Shown here: piece by piece, positions 52,585-62,162 of the stretch
Position numbering within the stretch: the stretch's first letter is position 1
How the letters are laid out: each line of letters starts with the position of its first letter
Assembly: GCF_000710615.1 (NCBI RefSeq)
Contig: NZ_JDTH01000001.1
Location: 434,001-498,000 of the forward strand
DNA from: Haladaptatus cibarius D43
Lineage (GTDB): Archaea; Halobacteriota; Halobacteria; Halobacteriales; Haladaptataceae
Length of the DNA stretch: 64,000 nt
Direction of reading: 5' to 3'
Program-made: the position numbers and the translations under genes
The notes under the pieces: model-generated
Told to the model about the DNA's origin: nothing
The model's input: the letters and a program-made list of their open reading frames with translations, nothing else
The model's database searches: none

Positions 52585-54399
52585 ATGCAAGGTTCCGACA
52601 CTGCTCAGACGACCACTCGCTCCCGTTCCCTCCCGTCGAGCGAGGAGTCCGGCCTGCTGGCGCGCTTTGCCAGTCCGGTTTCGCTCGTCATCCTCCTCAC
52701 GGTTTTCGCGCTCGCGCTCCGGTTCGTTGACCTCGGCGCGCGCGTCGCCCATCAGGACGAGGCCCGCGTCGCCTACTGGATTGCCCGCTACGCCGAAACA
52801 GGGGTTTGGCACTACCGACCTATCGTTCACGGCCCGTTCCTCGTCCACGTGAACTCGATTTTGTTCTCTCTCTTCGGAACGAACGACTTCTCGATGCGAC
52901 TTATCGTCGCCCTGCTCGGCGGATTGCTCCCGCTTTCTGCCCTGCTGTTCCGCGAGCGATTGCGTCCGTCCGAGACAGTCGCGCTCGCGGCCCTGTTCGC
53001 GCTGAATCCCATCCTGCTCTACTACTCGCGGTTCATGCGAAACGACGTTCCGCTGGCCGCGGTGATGGTATTCGCCCTCGGTTTTTTCGTTCGATTTTCC
53101 GATACCAGAAAACTGCGCTATCTCTTCTTGGGCGTCGCCTCGTTCGCACTCGGCTTTACGATGAAGGAAAATGCCCTTCTTTACGTCGCTTGTTGGGTCG
53201 GCGCAGGGGTTCTGCTGTACGACCACCGCCTCTTCCTGCGGCGCGTCGGCAACGAGGGAATCGCTGGCGCGATTCCGCCGAAACTGCGTAACTGGTTTCG
53301 GGAGAACGACAAGCAGTCCGTTGCGCTACAAATCCTCATCGGAATCGCCGTTACGCTGCTCGCGGTCATCGAGTTCTTCGCCATCATCATCTTCTTCTAC
53401 GCGCCGCGGTCACAAGGACAACCCGGCCCGGGCCTCTGGAAAGCGTTCTCCAACCCCGGCATGTTCCCGGACATCATCGGTACTGCAACCATCGGCACGT
53501 GGAACGAGTTTATGAGTTGGACGGGCCACACCGACCACCCGTATCTGCCGTTTTTCACCGACTTCCTGCGGACGATTGAAGTCGGCGCGCTGGCGCTCTG
53601 TCTGCTCGCAGTTGTCGGATTCGTCGTTGACCGTTACTCTGGCGACCGCCCGAACGACATCGTCTCGTTCGGCTTCTACTGGGGCGTCGCAAGCCTCCTC
53701 GGTTATCCCCTCGTGATGGACATCAAAGCCGCGTGGGCGCTGGTGCACGTCGTCGTTCCACTGGCCTTCCCCGCCGCAGTCGCCCTTGCGTTAGTCTTCC
53801 GCTGGGGTCGAGACGGCTACGAACGTCGGGACGACGTGAGTGCCATCGCCGCCGTCGTCCTGTTACTGCTCGTCTCGGCGCAGGTCGGAATGGCGGCTTA
53901 CGACACGACCTACCAGAACGACCAAAACCCGGACAATCAACTCGTCCAGTTCGCTCAGTCGTCGTCCACCGATGCGAAACCACTCCTCTCCGACCTGCAG
54001 CGAATCTCACAGGAGAACGAAGGCACGGACGTGCTGTTCTACGGAACCGAACTGTACTCCGAAGACGAATCCGCCGACGATATCGCACCCGTTGGAAACG
54101 GCGGCGATGGCTGGTTCGCCCGTCTCCCCTTGGCGTGGTACTTCGAGGCCGTCGATGCGGAGGTAAACAGCACCAACGATGCCGACGACCTTCAGGGAGA
54201 GAACCCGCCAATCATCATCACGATGAACAGCGTGACGACGTGTTCCGACCAGTCGGGTACCGCCGAGGACATCGACCAGCATATGGACGGCTACAGTCGG
54301 TACCAGTTCGACCGATACGGCTTCGACAGTGGCTGTACCGTCAGTAGCATGGCGATTTACGTCGAAAACGGGCAGGCGTCCGCGAATCAAACCGCGTAA
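52585..54399 (+). CDS. Agl23-like GT-C membrane protein, first copy
   Basis: A 604-residue membrane protein of the TIGR03663 family, named flippase activity-associated Agl23 and related to PMT/ArnT-type GT-C transferases. It has the luminal acidic motif AHQDEARVAYW near residue 54-64, about ten helices to about residue 450, and a C-terminal soluble domain (about 455-600) that holds cysteines and ends VENGQASANQTA. It probably takes part in dolichol-linked glycan assembly for N-glycosylation at the outer face. It is closely similar to the next gene across its length, so they are a tandem duplication. Confidence 0.88.
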   Translation: MQGSDTAQTTTRSRSLPSSEESGLLARFASPVSLVILLTVFALALRFVDLGARVAHQDEARVAYWIARYAETGVWHYRPIVHGPFLVHVNSILFSLFGTNDFSMRLIVALLGGLLPLSALLFRERLRPSETVALAALFALNPILLYYSRFMRNDVPLAAVMVFALGFFVRFSDTRKLRYLFLGVASFALGFTMKENALLYVACWVGAGVLLYDHRLFLRRVGNEGIAGAIPPKLRNWFRENDKQSVALQILIGIAVTLLAVIEFFAIIIFFYAPRSQGQPGPGLWKAFSNPGMFPDIIGTATIGTWNEFMSWTGHTDHPYLPFFTDFLRTIEVGALALCLLAVVGFVVDRYSGDRPNDIVSFGFYWGVASLLGYPLVMDIKAAWALVHVVVPLAFPAAVALALVFRWGRDGYERRDDVSAIAAVVLLLLVSAQVGMAAYDTTYQNDQNPDNQLVQFAQSSSTDAKPLLSDLQRISQENEGTDVLFYGTELYSEDESADDIAPVGNGGDGWFARLPLAWYFEAVDAEVNSTNDADDLQGENPPIIITMNSVTTCSDQSGTAEDIDQHMDGYSRYQFDRYGFDSGCTVSSMAIYVENGQASANQTA

Positions 54400-54463
54400 T
54401 TCGCAAACCGACTATCTTCGTATCGAGCGCTATCGAACCCGTTTCCTCTCGAATTTTCAGAAA

Positions 54464-54473
54464 ATATTTATTA
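54464..54473 (+). promoter_or_regulatory. TATA box of the second Agl23-like gene
   Basis: atatttatta is about 27 nt (centre) upstream of ATG 54496, which opens a 22-codon upstream frame, and 80 nt upstream of the main ATG 54554. Confidence 0.5.
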
Positions 54474-54495
54474 GATACGGGAACAGTACTTGCTA

Positions 54496-54564
54496 ATGCC
54501 ATCCACCCTCCGAACCGTTCTCGACCAGCAGTTAGCACGAATTTACGACAGAGATGCCGTCTGA
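54496..54564 (+). CDS. 22-residue upstream frame overlapping the second Agl23-like gene
   Basis: A 22-residue frame (begins MPSTLRTVLD, ends YDRDAV) starts where the leaderless transcript should begin and ends 11 nt inside the next gene, whose ATG lies at 54554 in another frame. The overlap suggests coupled translation or a regulatory leader. The first copy at 52585 lacks a corresponding frame. It may be coincidental; no homologue is recognised. Confidence 0.35.
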   Translation: MPSTLRTVLDQQLARIYDRDAV

Positions 54565-56347
54565 AGCACAATCCCGTTCGCCAGTTTCGGTGTCGAGTAT
54601 CCGCGAATCGCTCACGACCACCGCGACCCGCACCCAACTGGCCGTCATCGGCATCACGGTTTTCGCCCTGTTTCTCCGTCTCATCAATCTCGGCGCGCGC
54701 GTCGCCCATCAGGACGAAGCCCGCGTCGCCTACTGGATGGCCCGATATGCCGAAAACGGCGTTTGGTTCTATCGCCGGTTCGTTCACGGTCCGTTTTTCT
54801 TCCACGTCAACTCCTTTATGTTCGAGATTTTCGGCGCGAACGACTTCATCATGCGACTCGTCGTCGCGTTGATGGGCGCTGCGCTTCCGCTCGCTGCCCT
54901 CTTGTTCCGAAAGCGACTGCGCCCGTCCGAGACGGTCGCGCTCGCGGCCCTGTTCGCGCTGAATCCCATCCTCCTCTACTACTCGCGGTTCCTCCGAAAC
55001 GATGTCCCATTAGCCATGGTGATGGTGTTCGCCCTCGGCTTTTTCGTCCGGTTTTTCGACACCAGAAAACTGCGCTATCTGTTCTTGGGCGTCGCCTCGT
55101 TCGCACTCGGCTTTACGATGAAAGAAAACGCCCTGCTGTATCTCGCCTGCTGGGTTGGTGCAGGGGCACTCGTGTACGACCACCGCCTCTTTCTTGGACG
55201 GGTCGGGAACGAAGGTATTGCGGGGGCGATTCCGCCGAAACTGCGCAACTGGTTCCGGGAGAACGACGGACGAACGATAAAGAGAACTGTCCTCAAGGGA
55301 GTCGGTGTCGTCCTGCTTGTGGTTGTCGAGTTCCTCGCTATCATCGTCTTCTTTTACGCGCCGCGGTCACAAACCCGGCCGGGAGTCGGCCTGTGGAAGG
55401 CCTTCTCGAATCCGGGGATGTTTCCCGAACTCATCCACACATCGACGGTCGAAACGTGGCAGCAGTTCATCAGCTGGTCTAACAGTTCCGACCACGCTTA
55501 TCTTCCGTACCTCATCGACTCCCTCCGGTCGCTCGAAGTCGGTGCGCTGGCGCTCTGTCTCCTCGCCGTCGTCGGATTCCTCGTTGACCGTTATTCGGGT
55601 GACCGCCCGAACGCTCTCGTTTCGTTCGGGTTCTACTGGGGCGTTGCCAGTGTTCTCGGCTACTCCCTCGCAATGGACATCAAGGCCGCGTGGGCGATGG
55701 TACACGCCGTCGTTCCACTGGCGTTCCCCGCGGCGGTCGGCCTCGCGCTGATTTTCCGCTGGGGTCGAGAGGGCTACGAACGCGGCGACGACGTGAGCGC
55801 CGTCGCCGCCGCCGTTCTGTTACTGCTCGTTTCGGCACAGGTCGGGATGGCGGCCTACGATACTTCCTACCAGAACCCACAGAGTCCGGACAATCAACTC
55901 GTCCAGTATGCCCAGTCGGCATCCAGCCCTGACGATGTGAAACCGCTCCTTTCCGACCTCCAGCAAATATCACAGGAGAACGACGGTACCGACGTGCTGT
56001 TCTTCGGTGAGGAACTCGACACGCCCGATGAATCCGACAACGACGTACCGCCCCCCGGGCCGGGGTGGCACGCTCGACTTCCCCTCGGATGGTACTTCGA
56101 AACTGCGGACGCCGAGGTCGCCAGTACCAACCGCTCGACCGACCTTGCTGGTGAGAAACCACCTATCGTTGTCACGCTGAACAACGTTTCGACGTGTATC
56201 TCGGAAGATGGCACCGCCGAGGACATCGACTCGTACATGGAGGGGTATGAAGCACACCAGTTCCAGCGGTACGGCTTCAACAGTGGGTGCCACGTGAGCG
56301 ATATGACGATTTACGTCGAAGAAGAGCGGATCATTTCCGAATCCTGA
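54554..56347 (+). CDS. Agl23-like GT-C membrane protein, second copy
   Basis: A 597-residue member of the same TIGR03663 family as the preceding gene, with the same AHQDEARVAYW motif and near-identical helical segments such as ETVALAALFALNPILLYYSR and DTRKLRYLFLGVASFALGF. Divergence is greatest in the N-terminal 40 residues and in the soluble C-terminal domain (PDESDNDVPPPGPGWHARLPLGW-type region), which suggests different acceptors or sugars. It has its own promoter and an overlapping upstream frame. Adjacent polysaccharide-deacetylase genes support a cell-surface glycan region. Confidence 0.88.
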   Translation: MPSEAQSRSPVSVSSIRESLTTTATRTQLAVIGITVFALFLRLINLGARVAHQDEARVAYWMARYAENGVWFYRRFVHGPFFFHVNSFMFEIFGANDFIMRLVVALMGAALPLAALLFRKRLRPSETVALAALFALNPILLYYSRFLRNDVPLAMVMVFALGFFVRFFDTRKLRYLFLGVASFALGFTMKENALLYLACWVGAGALVYDHRLFLGRVGNEGIAGAIPPKLRNWFRENDGRTIKRTVLKGVGVVLLVVVEFLAIIVFFYAPRSQTRPGVGLWKAFSNPGMFPELIHTSTVETWQQFISWSNSSDHAYLPYLIDSLRSLEVGALALCLLAVVGFLVDRYSGDRPNALVSFGFYWGVASVLGYSLAMDIKAAWAMVHAVVPLAFPAAVGLALIFRWGREGYERGDDVSAVAAAVLLLLVSAQVGMAAYDTSYQNPQSPDNQLVQYAQSASSPDDVKPLLSDLQQISQENDGTDVLFFGEELDTPDESDNDVPPPGPGWHARLPLGWYFETADAEVASTNRSTDLAGEKPPIVVTLNNVSTCISEDGTAEDIDSYMEGYEAHQFQRYGFNSGCHVSDMTIYVEEERIISES

Positions 56348-57535
56348 TTATTCGCCGAGTCGTCGTCGGAGCACGGCGGTACCGCCGACACCGGCGACCG
56401 TCGCCAGCCAGCCGAATCCCGGTTGCCCGGTTTCGGCCGTCGTTTCGGAGGATTGAGACGTCGTTCTCTGCTGTCCGGATTCCAATCCGTCATCGGCCGT
56501 TCCTGTTTTATCGGCCTGCGTCCGGGTCGTTTGAGTCGTCCGATTCGTTTCCTTTCCGGTGAGGTCGAAGGACGAAAGCGCATCTCGGAGCGTAACGATG
56601 TCTATCCCTCGTTCTTTCGCCATTCGAATCGCTGTTTTGATACGGCTCGGTGGAAGGCGTTCGTGCCAGCTGTGCCCACCGAGGATTCCGAGCGCGCTTC
56701 TGTCGGCCACCCCGTCGAGGAACTCCGCGAGCTCGGTTTCGGTCATCTTTCCTTTGCGGAACATCGTCCTCGACAAGTGCGGGAGTGTGATGTCTCCACC
56801 CCGGTGTATCTGGCCCCGACCACCGATGGCAAGCCCCCCGTTTGCGACAGCGGTGTAGTACTCACCCGCGAGTTCACGTGTTCGAGGGCCGTACGCACCA
56901 TACGGCATCACCATGTTCGTGACGGTGACTCCGTACTCCTCCAGTTGCGTCCTCGACTCTCTGAGGGAAGTTCGTACCACTTCGTCCACGTATCGTTCGG
57001 TTACACCATCGTCGGCGGCGAACGACGTTCCGACCGCCGAATCGAGCGTCACGAACTCCCCTCGCTCGTCGGAGTCTCTTCCGCGAACCGTGACGGTGGC
57101 GGACTGCGAGCCGTCGTTGACGACCAGTCGATCTCCTTCCATTTTCCCGTGGAGGTTGGACTCGACGTAGAGTTTCCGGTCGTCCGGGGCGATATCCTCG
57201 GTCACCGCCATGGCACCGAGCGCGCGGTGGCGAACGGAGTGGGACATGATTTCCCATCCGTTGTCTTCGAGTTCGCGGAGCTGCGCCGCGCTGAGGTTTC
57301 CGTCGGTGCCAACGCCTGCCGACGGAACGGCCGCGCACCCCGGGACGTCCTCTTCTCGATGCGCTCGCTGATACGCGTGCGTGTAATCCTTGATAGGACC
57401 GTCGTCGTAGGTGAACACCACTTTTCCGTTCGTAGACTGGGCAGCGGACGTTCCGACGACCACTGTCCCCCCGGCGACGGCCATCCCGGTTCGCTTGAGA
57501 ACGTCACGACGCGTCGAAACGCGTTTTCTTGTCAT
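56348..57535 (-). CDS. Secreted polysaccharide-deacetylase-fold protein with PGF-CTERM anchor
   Basis: A 395-residue exported protein. A Tat signal (RR at 9-10, hydrophobic run to about 31) is followed by a NodB-like deacetylase domain with FTYDDG at 41-46 and SHSVRH (metal-binding His pair), and GILGGHSWHERLPP near 290. A Thr/Gln-rich linker precedes PGFG and a final hydrophobic helix with RRRLGE, the PGF-CTERM tail processed by archaeosortase. It may modify N-acetyl sugars on the cell surface. Its stop lies 1 nt from the stop of the second Agl23-like gene, converging. Confidence 0.88.
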   Translation of the reverse strand: MTRKRVSTRRDVLKRTGMAVAGGTVVVGTSAAQSTNGKVVFTYDDGPIKDYTHAYQRAHREEDVPGCAAVPSAGVGTDGNLSAAQLRELEDNGWEIMSHSVRHRALGAMAVTEDIAPDDRKLYVESNLHGKMEGDRLVVNDGSQSATVTVRGRDSDERGEFVTLDSAVGTSFAADDGVTERYVDEVVRTSLRESRTQLEEYGVTVTNMVMPYGAYGPRTRELAGEYYTAVANGGLAIGGRGQIHRGGDITLPHLSRTMFRKGKMTETELAEFLDGVADRSALGILGGHSWHERLPPSRIKTAIRMAKERGIDIVTLRDALSSFDLTGKETNRTTQTTRTQADKTGTADDGLESGQQRTTSQSSETTAETGQPGFGWLATVAGVGGTAVLRRRLGE

Positions 57536-57541
57536 CGTTGG

Positions 57542-58381
57542 CTACTCCCCTGTCATCCGCATGGCAACCGACCGAATCGCTCGTGCGATGCCCGTCCCTT
57601 CGGCGACGCGTCCGCCGGTTTGCTGGACGGCGTGTGCATTCTGCACCGCAATTTTTCCGGCTTCGGCGGCGATGTCCCATCCGGTTCGCTCGACGGTTTG
57701 ATACCGCGTCGTTGCCCACCGGCTCGGATGTGCCAGTAAGTACAGCGTCGGACACGTGCCGGATTCGATGGCGTCTACCACGTCGGCGGTTGACCGCACG
57801 TCGCCGAAGTCGGGAACGGTCGCGTTCCAGTCACGACCGGTGTCCGAGAAGTACAGCAAATCGCTTGCTCCGTCCGAATCGAACTCCAGTCCGCTGTATG
57901 CTTCGCCGACAAGCTCGTACTCTGCGGGAGTTCTCGCATCTTCCCACATTTCTGTGTTCAGGTGCGGCGAAAGTGGACTTCCATGCGCACAGGCAGTTCG
58001 CACATCGACGTGTTCACGGAATGATTCGAGGTTGGTTGCGAACCGTGCATGTGCGGCTTCGACGTTACCGCGTACCTTCGCAAGGTCTTCATAGTGGTAA
58101 CCTACTTCGTGACCCTGCGCTTCCATCTCCTGGGCGGTGTCCGGGTCGAACGTGCTCGTTCTGAAGTAGTACGTCGAATTGATGCCGCGCTCGGCTTCCG
58201 CGGTGGCCAGCGAAACGGCGTTGTCGGCCCATCGGTCGACGTCGTGTCGAAGGACGATGTACGGTTCGTCCACCACGTCCGCTTCGATGTAGTCGGCGAC
58301 GGTGTAAAACTGGTATCCACTATCCTGTGCTGCGTCCAAAATTTGCTCGTAGTCTGTTAAACTGAATCCCGATAACTTCAT
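57542..58381 (-). CDS. Polysaccharide-deacetylase-like cytosolic protein
   Basis: A 279-residue protein with a deacetylase/NodB-like fold: YIVLRHDVDRWADNA carries the acid and metal motif, GHEVGYHYEDL and ACAHGSPLSPHLN have further His ligands, and YLLAHPSRW is the late motif. No export signal is seen, unlike its neighbour. The start at 58381 (MKLSGFSLTDYEQIL) is chosen over upstream codons. It is 6 nt upstream of the secreted deacetylase on the same strand, so they form one operon. It may act on a cytosolic sugar precursor. Confidence 0.8.
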   Translation of the reverse strand: MKLSGFSLTDYEQILDAAQDSGYQFYTVADYIEADVVDEPYIVLRHDVDRWADNAVSLATAEAERGINSTYYFRTSTFDPDTAQEMEAQGHEVGYHYEDLAKVRGNVEAAHARFATNLESFREHVDVRTACAHGSPLSPHLNTEMWEDARTPAEYELVGEAYSGLEFDSDGASDLLYFSDTGRDWNATVPDFGDVRSTADVVDAIESGTCPTLYLLAHPSRWATTRYQTVERTGWDIAAEAGKIAVQNAHAVQQTGGRVAEGTGIARAIRSVAMRMTGE

Positions 58382-58599
58382 GGGTTCGAAATTGAATTCG
58401 ATACACCATTGCTTTGTTACGAGTAATCTACTCAAAATACAGAGGTAGAAGGATATGTCTGAACGTGCGATGATGGTTCGTAAACACCTACTGCGGTAGA
58501 TTGAACTGATAACAAATCTGATTCAAAGGCTGCGATGACGAATCCGTCTCGCTGGGGCTTCGACGCGCTTAAGATTCTCCCGCGATAATTCACGGAAGA

Positions 58600-59931
58600 A
58601 TGAATAGCGGGGCGCTGGACGTAATCGAGTTCTTGCTCACTGCGCGTATCTACAGCGAAAACCAAGACCTCGATGAAAACGACTTACCACCGGCCATCCG
58701 GCAGGTGTTTTGGCACGACGGGACGATAGAGCGACCGCTCCAGACGACCGTCGAAACGACGCGCGAAGCGACCGAACTCGACCAGCCGTGGGGTGCCGTT
58801 TCCGATTTGATGTTCACCGAGCGGGACACGTTCTCGGGGAACATCGAGTTGACCCAACGCGACATGGCCGAGGAGTGGTTCGTGGAGCGCGATGAGGAAC
58901 GAATCGCGCGGAACCCGACGCTGGCGTACGCGCTCGCCGACCGCGACGGCGTCGATGTAGACTACGAGTCTGTGCGCGAGGCAAACCGCCCGGTGCAAGC
59001 CGACCGGGCGTGGATAGACAGCCTGCTCGAACAGCACTTCGACACTGACGAGGAAGACGAGGATGGCGAAAACATGCTCGACCTCGTGGACATCCACGCA
59101 CCGGAGGAGGTCGAACTGACGTTGGATGACCTCGTCCTCACGGAAGACCAAGAGGCCGAGATTCACAAAATCGTCAAAGCCATCGAACACCGCGAATATC
59201 TCGCGGAAATCGGCCTGCGCGAAATCGGGAAAATCCTCTTCGTCGGCCCACCGGGAACCGGAAAAACCTCGACCGCGAGGGCGCTGGGCTACGACTTAGA
59301 CCTCCCCTTCGTCGAAGTGAAACTGTCGATGATAACCAGTCAGTATCTCGGCGAGACGGCGAAGAACGTCGAGAAGGTGTTCGAGGTGGCAAAGCGACTC
59401 TCGCCCTGCATCCTCTTCATGGACGAGTTCGATTTCGTCGCCAAAACCCGACGGAGCGACGAACACGCGGCCATCAAACGCGCCGTCAACACCCTGCTCA
59501 AATCCATCGACAATATCTCGTTGATTCAGGACGACGTGCTTCTCATCGGCGCGACGAACCACCCCGACCAACTCGACGCGGCGGCGTGGCGGCGCTTCGA
59601 CGAAATCCTGAACTTCCCGAAACCGGACGTGCAGATGCGCTCTGACATCCTCCGCGTCATCACGCGTCGGATGCAAATCAACGACTTCGACCCCGACGAA
59701 CTGGCGACGAAGACGCAAGGACTCACCGGGAGCGACCTTCGACTCGTCCTCCGCGAAGCGGTGCTCGAAGCCCTCACCGAAAACCGAACGGAACTCACGC
59801 AGGACGACCTGCTCAACGCCATTCAGGGCTTCGAGGAGCGCGACAACCTGAAGGACATGGACATGATTGACGGCGACCACGACGCGCTGGTCGCTGGCGG
59901 GGATATAAGTGGTCACTCACACGACCACTGA
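58600..59931 (+). CDS. AAA+ ATPase of unknown substrate
   Basis: A 443-residue protein. The N-terminal 170 residues are acidic and show no recognised domain. The AAA+ module has Walker A GPPGTGKT at 216-223, Walker B ILFMDEFD near 268-275, a sensor region LIGATNHPDQLD and the arginine-finger region WRRFDEILNFPKPD. The His-rich tail ends HSHDH. It resembles proteasome- or Cdc48-type ATPases. A TATA-like gcttaag at 58568-58574 supports the start. It may act with the PhnP-like hydrolase 3 nt downstream. Confidence 0.85.
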   Translation: MNSGALDVIEFLLTARIYSENQDLDENDLPPAIRQVFWHDGTIERPLQTTVETTREATELDQPWGAVSDLMFTERDTFSGNIELTQRDMAEEWFVERDEERIARNPTLAYALADRDGVDVDYESVREANRPVQADRAWIDSLLEQHFDTDEEDEDGENMLDLVDIHAPEEVELTLDDLVLTEDQEAEIHKIVKAIEHREYLAEIGLREIGKILFVGPPGTGKTSTARALGYDLDLPFVEVKLSMITSQYLGETAKNVEKVFEVAKRLSPCILFMDEFDFVAKTRRSDEHAAIKRAVNTLLKSIDNISLIQDDVLLIGATNHPDQLDAAAWRRFDEILNFPKPDVQMRSDILRVITRRMQINDFDPDELATKTQGLTGSDLRLVLREAVLEALTENRTELTQDDLLNAIQGFEERDNLKDMDMIDGDHDALVAGGDISGHSHDH

Positions 59932-59934
59932 GTG

Positions 59935-60753
59935 ATGGAAATCACCCTCCTCGGCACTGGCGACACGACGGGGACACCGACGCCCGGTTGCGATTGCGAC
60001 ACCTGTTCTCTGGCTCGTGAGCGCGACGTAGAGCGCTCTCGGTTTTCGGTTCACGTCCGCAACGAGGAGACGGGCGAAAGCCTGCTCGTGGACGCCAGTC
60101 CCGACTTTCGACACCAATTTCTCACCCACGACGTTCCGCTTCCTGACGAACTTCTCATCACGCACGTCCACTTCGACCATCTCGACGGGTTGGGGAACGC
60201 CTACCGACTGTTCGACTCCCTGCCGGTTCACGCCGCGAACGAAATCGACCCGGAGAAAGACGAGAGCGTGGCCGACACGATTCGGGACAAGTTCGACTAT
60301 CTCGACCGGATTTCGGTTCACGACCACGACCCGCTCACCTCGTTTTCGGCCTGCGGGTTCGACGTGACGCTCGTGCCGGTGGAACATCCGCCCCTGCTCT
60401 GCTACGGAGTCGTCATCGTCGGAAACGGGTCGAAACTCGTCCTCTCGGGGGACACGAGTTACGGGATTCCGGATGCCTCACGCGAGCAGATGATGAATCC
60501 CGGACTCTTTCTCGCGGACGCTATCGTTCCGGCATCGCTTTGTGAACACCATCCCGCGGGCGGCAGACATCACACCGAGGACGGTGTCCCGCGCACCTTC
60601 GGCTACAAACACATGACGCGCGAGGGCGCGCTGTCGCTGGCGGACGAACTCGGTGCGGAAGAAACTCGACTTGTCCACGTCTCGCATTTCTATCCCGCAG
60701 AAGAAGCGTTCCGCGAACCGTTGGCGATAGACGGCGAATGGTACCGAATTTGA
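59935..60753 (+). CDS. PhnP-like metallo-beta-lactamase hydrolase
   Basis: A 272-residue hydrolase. The CxC-x2-C zinc motif GCDCDTC (C19, C21, C24) and HVHFDH at 77-82 are the two metal-binding features of PhnP-type phosphodiesterases, and LVPVEHPPLLCYG and GDTSYGIP follow. PhnP acts on cyclic ribose phosphates in the C-P lyase pathway; here it is not near phnDCE, so its role is open. It follows the AAA+ gene by 3 nt, so the two are one operon. Confidence 0.85.
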   Translation: MEITLLGTGDTTGTPTPGCDCDTCSLARERDVERSRFSVHVRNEETGESLLVDASPDFRHQFLTHDVPLPDELLITHVHFDHLDGLGNAYRLFDSLPVHAANEIDPEKDESVADTIRDKFDYLDRISVHDHDPLTSFSACGFDVTLVPVEHPPLLCYGVVIVGNGSKLVLSGDTSYGIPDASREQMMNPGLFLADAIVPASLCEHHPAGGRHHTEDGVPRTFGYKHMTREGALSLADELGAEETRLVHVSHFYPAEEAFREPLAIDGEWYRI

Positions 60754-60776
60754 GCCGATAGTATTTCGTTCTTGTC

Positions 60777-62162
60777 CTACCGTCGCCAGACGAACAGGGC
60801 GACTGCGAGCAGGAGTGCGACTGCGCCGACGACGAAGTCGAATCCGGGGAGCGAGGTCGGGCCGGATGAGGTTTGGGTGTTGTTCGGCCCGCCGAGACTC
60901 CCGTCGTTTCGCTCGTCATTGTCCTGTACGCCGGGGGTGTCGGAGCCAGCGTTCGGCCCGGGTTCCTGCCCATCTGCCCAGCCGTCGATAGATTGGAGGT
61001 AGGAGTGGCACTCCTTCATCGTTTCAGCGTTGTACTTTGCCGTATCTCCCGAAATTTCGTAGCTTCCGGTCACATTCCGGTCAGCCATCGTCGGGCTTTC
61101 GGCACGTTCGTCGGGCAGGCGCGCCACGTCGTACACCAGCCACGGCGCGTAGAACTCCCAGACGACTTCACCGGTCGGCGTCACTTCGATGACGCGCTGG
61201 TTTTTCGAGTCGCCGATGAGGGTGTTGCCGTTTTCGAGGCGGTCTGCGTCACGGGGCCACCTGAGGTCGTCGCCCTGTCCGAGTTCCCACGTCAGGTTCC
61301 AGCCGTCGTCCTGTTTTTCGTACTCCACGATGCGCTCGTTTTCGGAGTCAGCGACGAGGAACGTCGGGTCGCCATCTTCACTTTCCAGATAGTCCGGGTT
61401 GTGCTGTTCGTAGAGGATGTCGTGGTTGTCGTCCTCCCCGAGTTGCAGGTCGATTTCCTTCGTGGTTTTGTTGATGAGGATGGCTTGATCGAAGTTCCGC
61501 GGGGACGCGAGATACTGGTCGTCGCCGACTTTGTCTACGTCGTTCACGTGCGTCCAGTCGTTCGAGTAGTTTTTCGCGGTGTCTTTCGGGTAGTGGTTGC
61601 GGAAGTACCAGCGCCAGACGACTTCGTCTTTCTCCAAGTCGTAGACGAAGATGCTGTCGTCGTTCCGCTCGGCCTCCTCGTCGTAGGCGCGCATGTTGGC
61701 GACGAGCAACTGCGTGCCGTTGTTGATGAGGTCGATGTCATGCGTGTCGTGGATTGGGAGCGATTCTTCCCAGACGTGTTCTTGCGTTCGCGGGTTGAAC
61801 TCGTAGGCGACGGTTTCCCCGTTCGCCGTTCCGGTGACGAAGAGGTTGCCGTTCTCCATCGGGTCAACGTCGTAGCCCCACACCATGCCGTGTTCGGCGG
61901 TGTGGTGTACCCACTTCACCTCGCCGTTCGGCCCGACGCCGACGAGTTTCGCGGGTTCTTTCCCGCCGTTTTCCAGCCACGAGTAGCCTTGTACGGCGAT
62001 AACGGTCGTTCCGTTTGCCGGATTCACGAGCGTTCCGGCACAGGGATTCTGCGCTGTTTCCTGTCCCCCCGACTGAGCGGTGAGTGGCGAAGCCAGCAAC
62101 GGAAAACAGCAAAGGAGTATCACACCGACAGCAAGGGACTGCCGTCGAGAGGGCGTCTGCAT
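60777..62162 (-). CDS. Arylsulfotransferase-like secreted propeller protein with PGF-CTERM
   Basis: A 461-residue exported protein. A hydrophobic signal segment (about 8-29) is followed by a six-bladed propeller of the arylsulfotransferase (ASST) type, with the recurring D-x-N-x-N/D-T and HDxDL/HxxxYL units, e.g. THDIDLINNGTQLL and THVNDVDKVGDDQYL. A Pro/Thr/Asn-rich linker precedes LPGFDF, a hydrophobic helix and WRR, a PGF-CTERM tail. It may transfer sulfate between phenolic or glycan groups, or be a non-enzymatic propeller. The start at 62162 is chosen at the signal peptide. Confidence 0.85.
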   Translation of the reverse strand: MQTPSRRQSLAVGVILLCCFPLLASPLTAQSGGQETAQNPCAGTLVNPANGTTVIAVQGYSWLENGGKEPAKLVGVGPNGEVKWVHHTAEHGMVWGYDVDPMENGNLFVTGTANGETVAYEFNPRTQEHVWEESLPIHDTHDIDLINNGTQLLVANMRAYDEEAERNDDSIFVYDLEKDEVVWRWYFRNHYPKDTAKNYSNDWTHVNDVDKVGDDQYLASPRNFDQAILINKTTKEIDLQLGEDDNHDILYEQHNPDYLESEDGDPTFLVADSENERIVEYEKQDDGWNLTWELGQGDDLRWPRDADRLENGNTLIGDSKNQRVIEVTPTGEVVWEFYAPWLVYDVARLPDERAESPTMADRNVTGSYEISGDTAKYNAETMKECHSYLQSIDGWADGQEPGPNAGSDTPGVQDNDERNDGSLGGPNNTQTSSGPTSLPGFDFVVGAVALLLAVALFVWRR

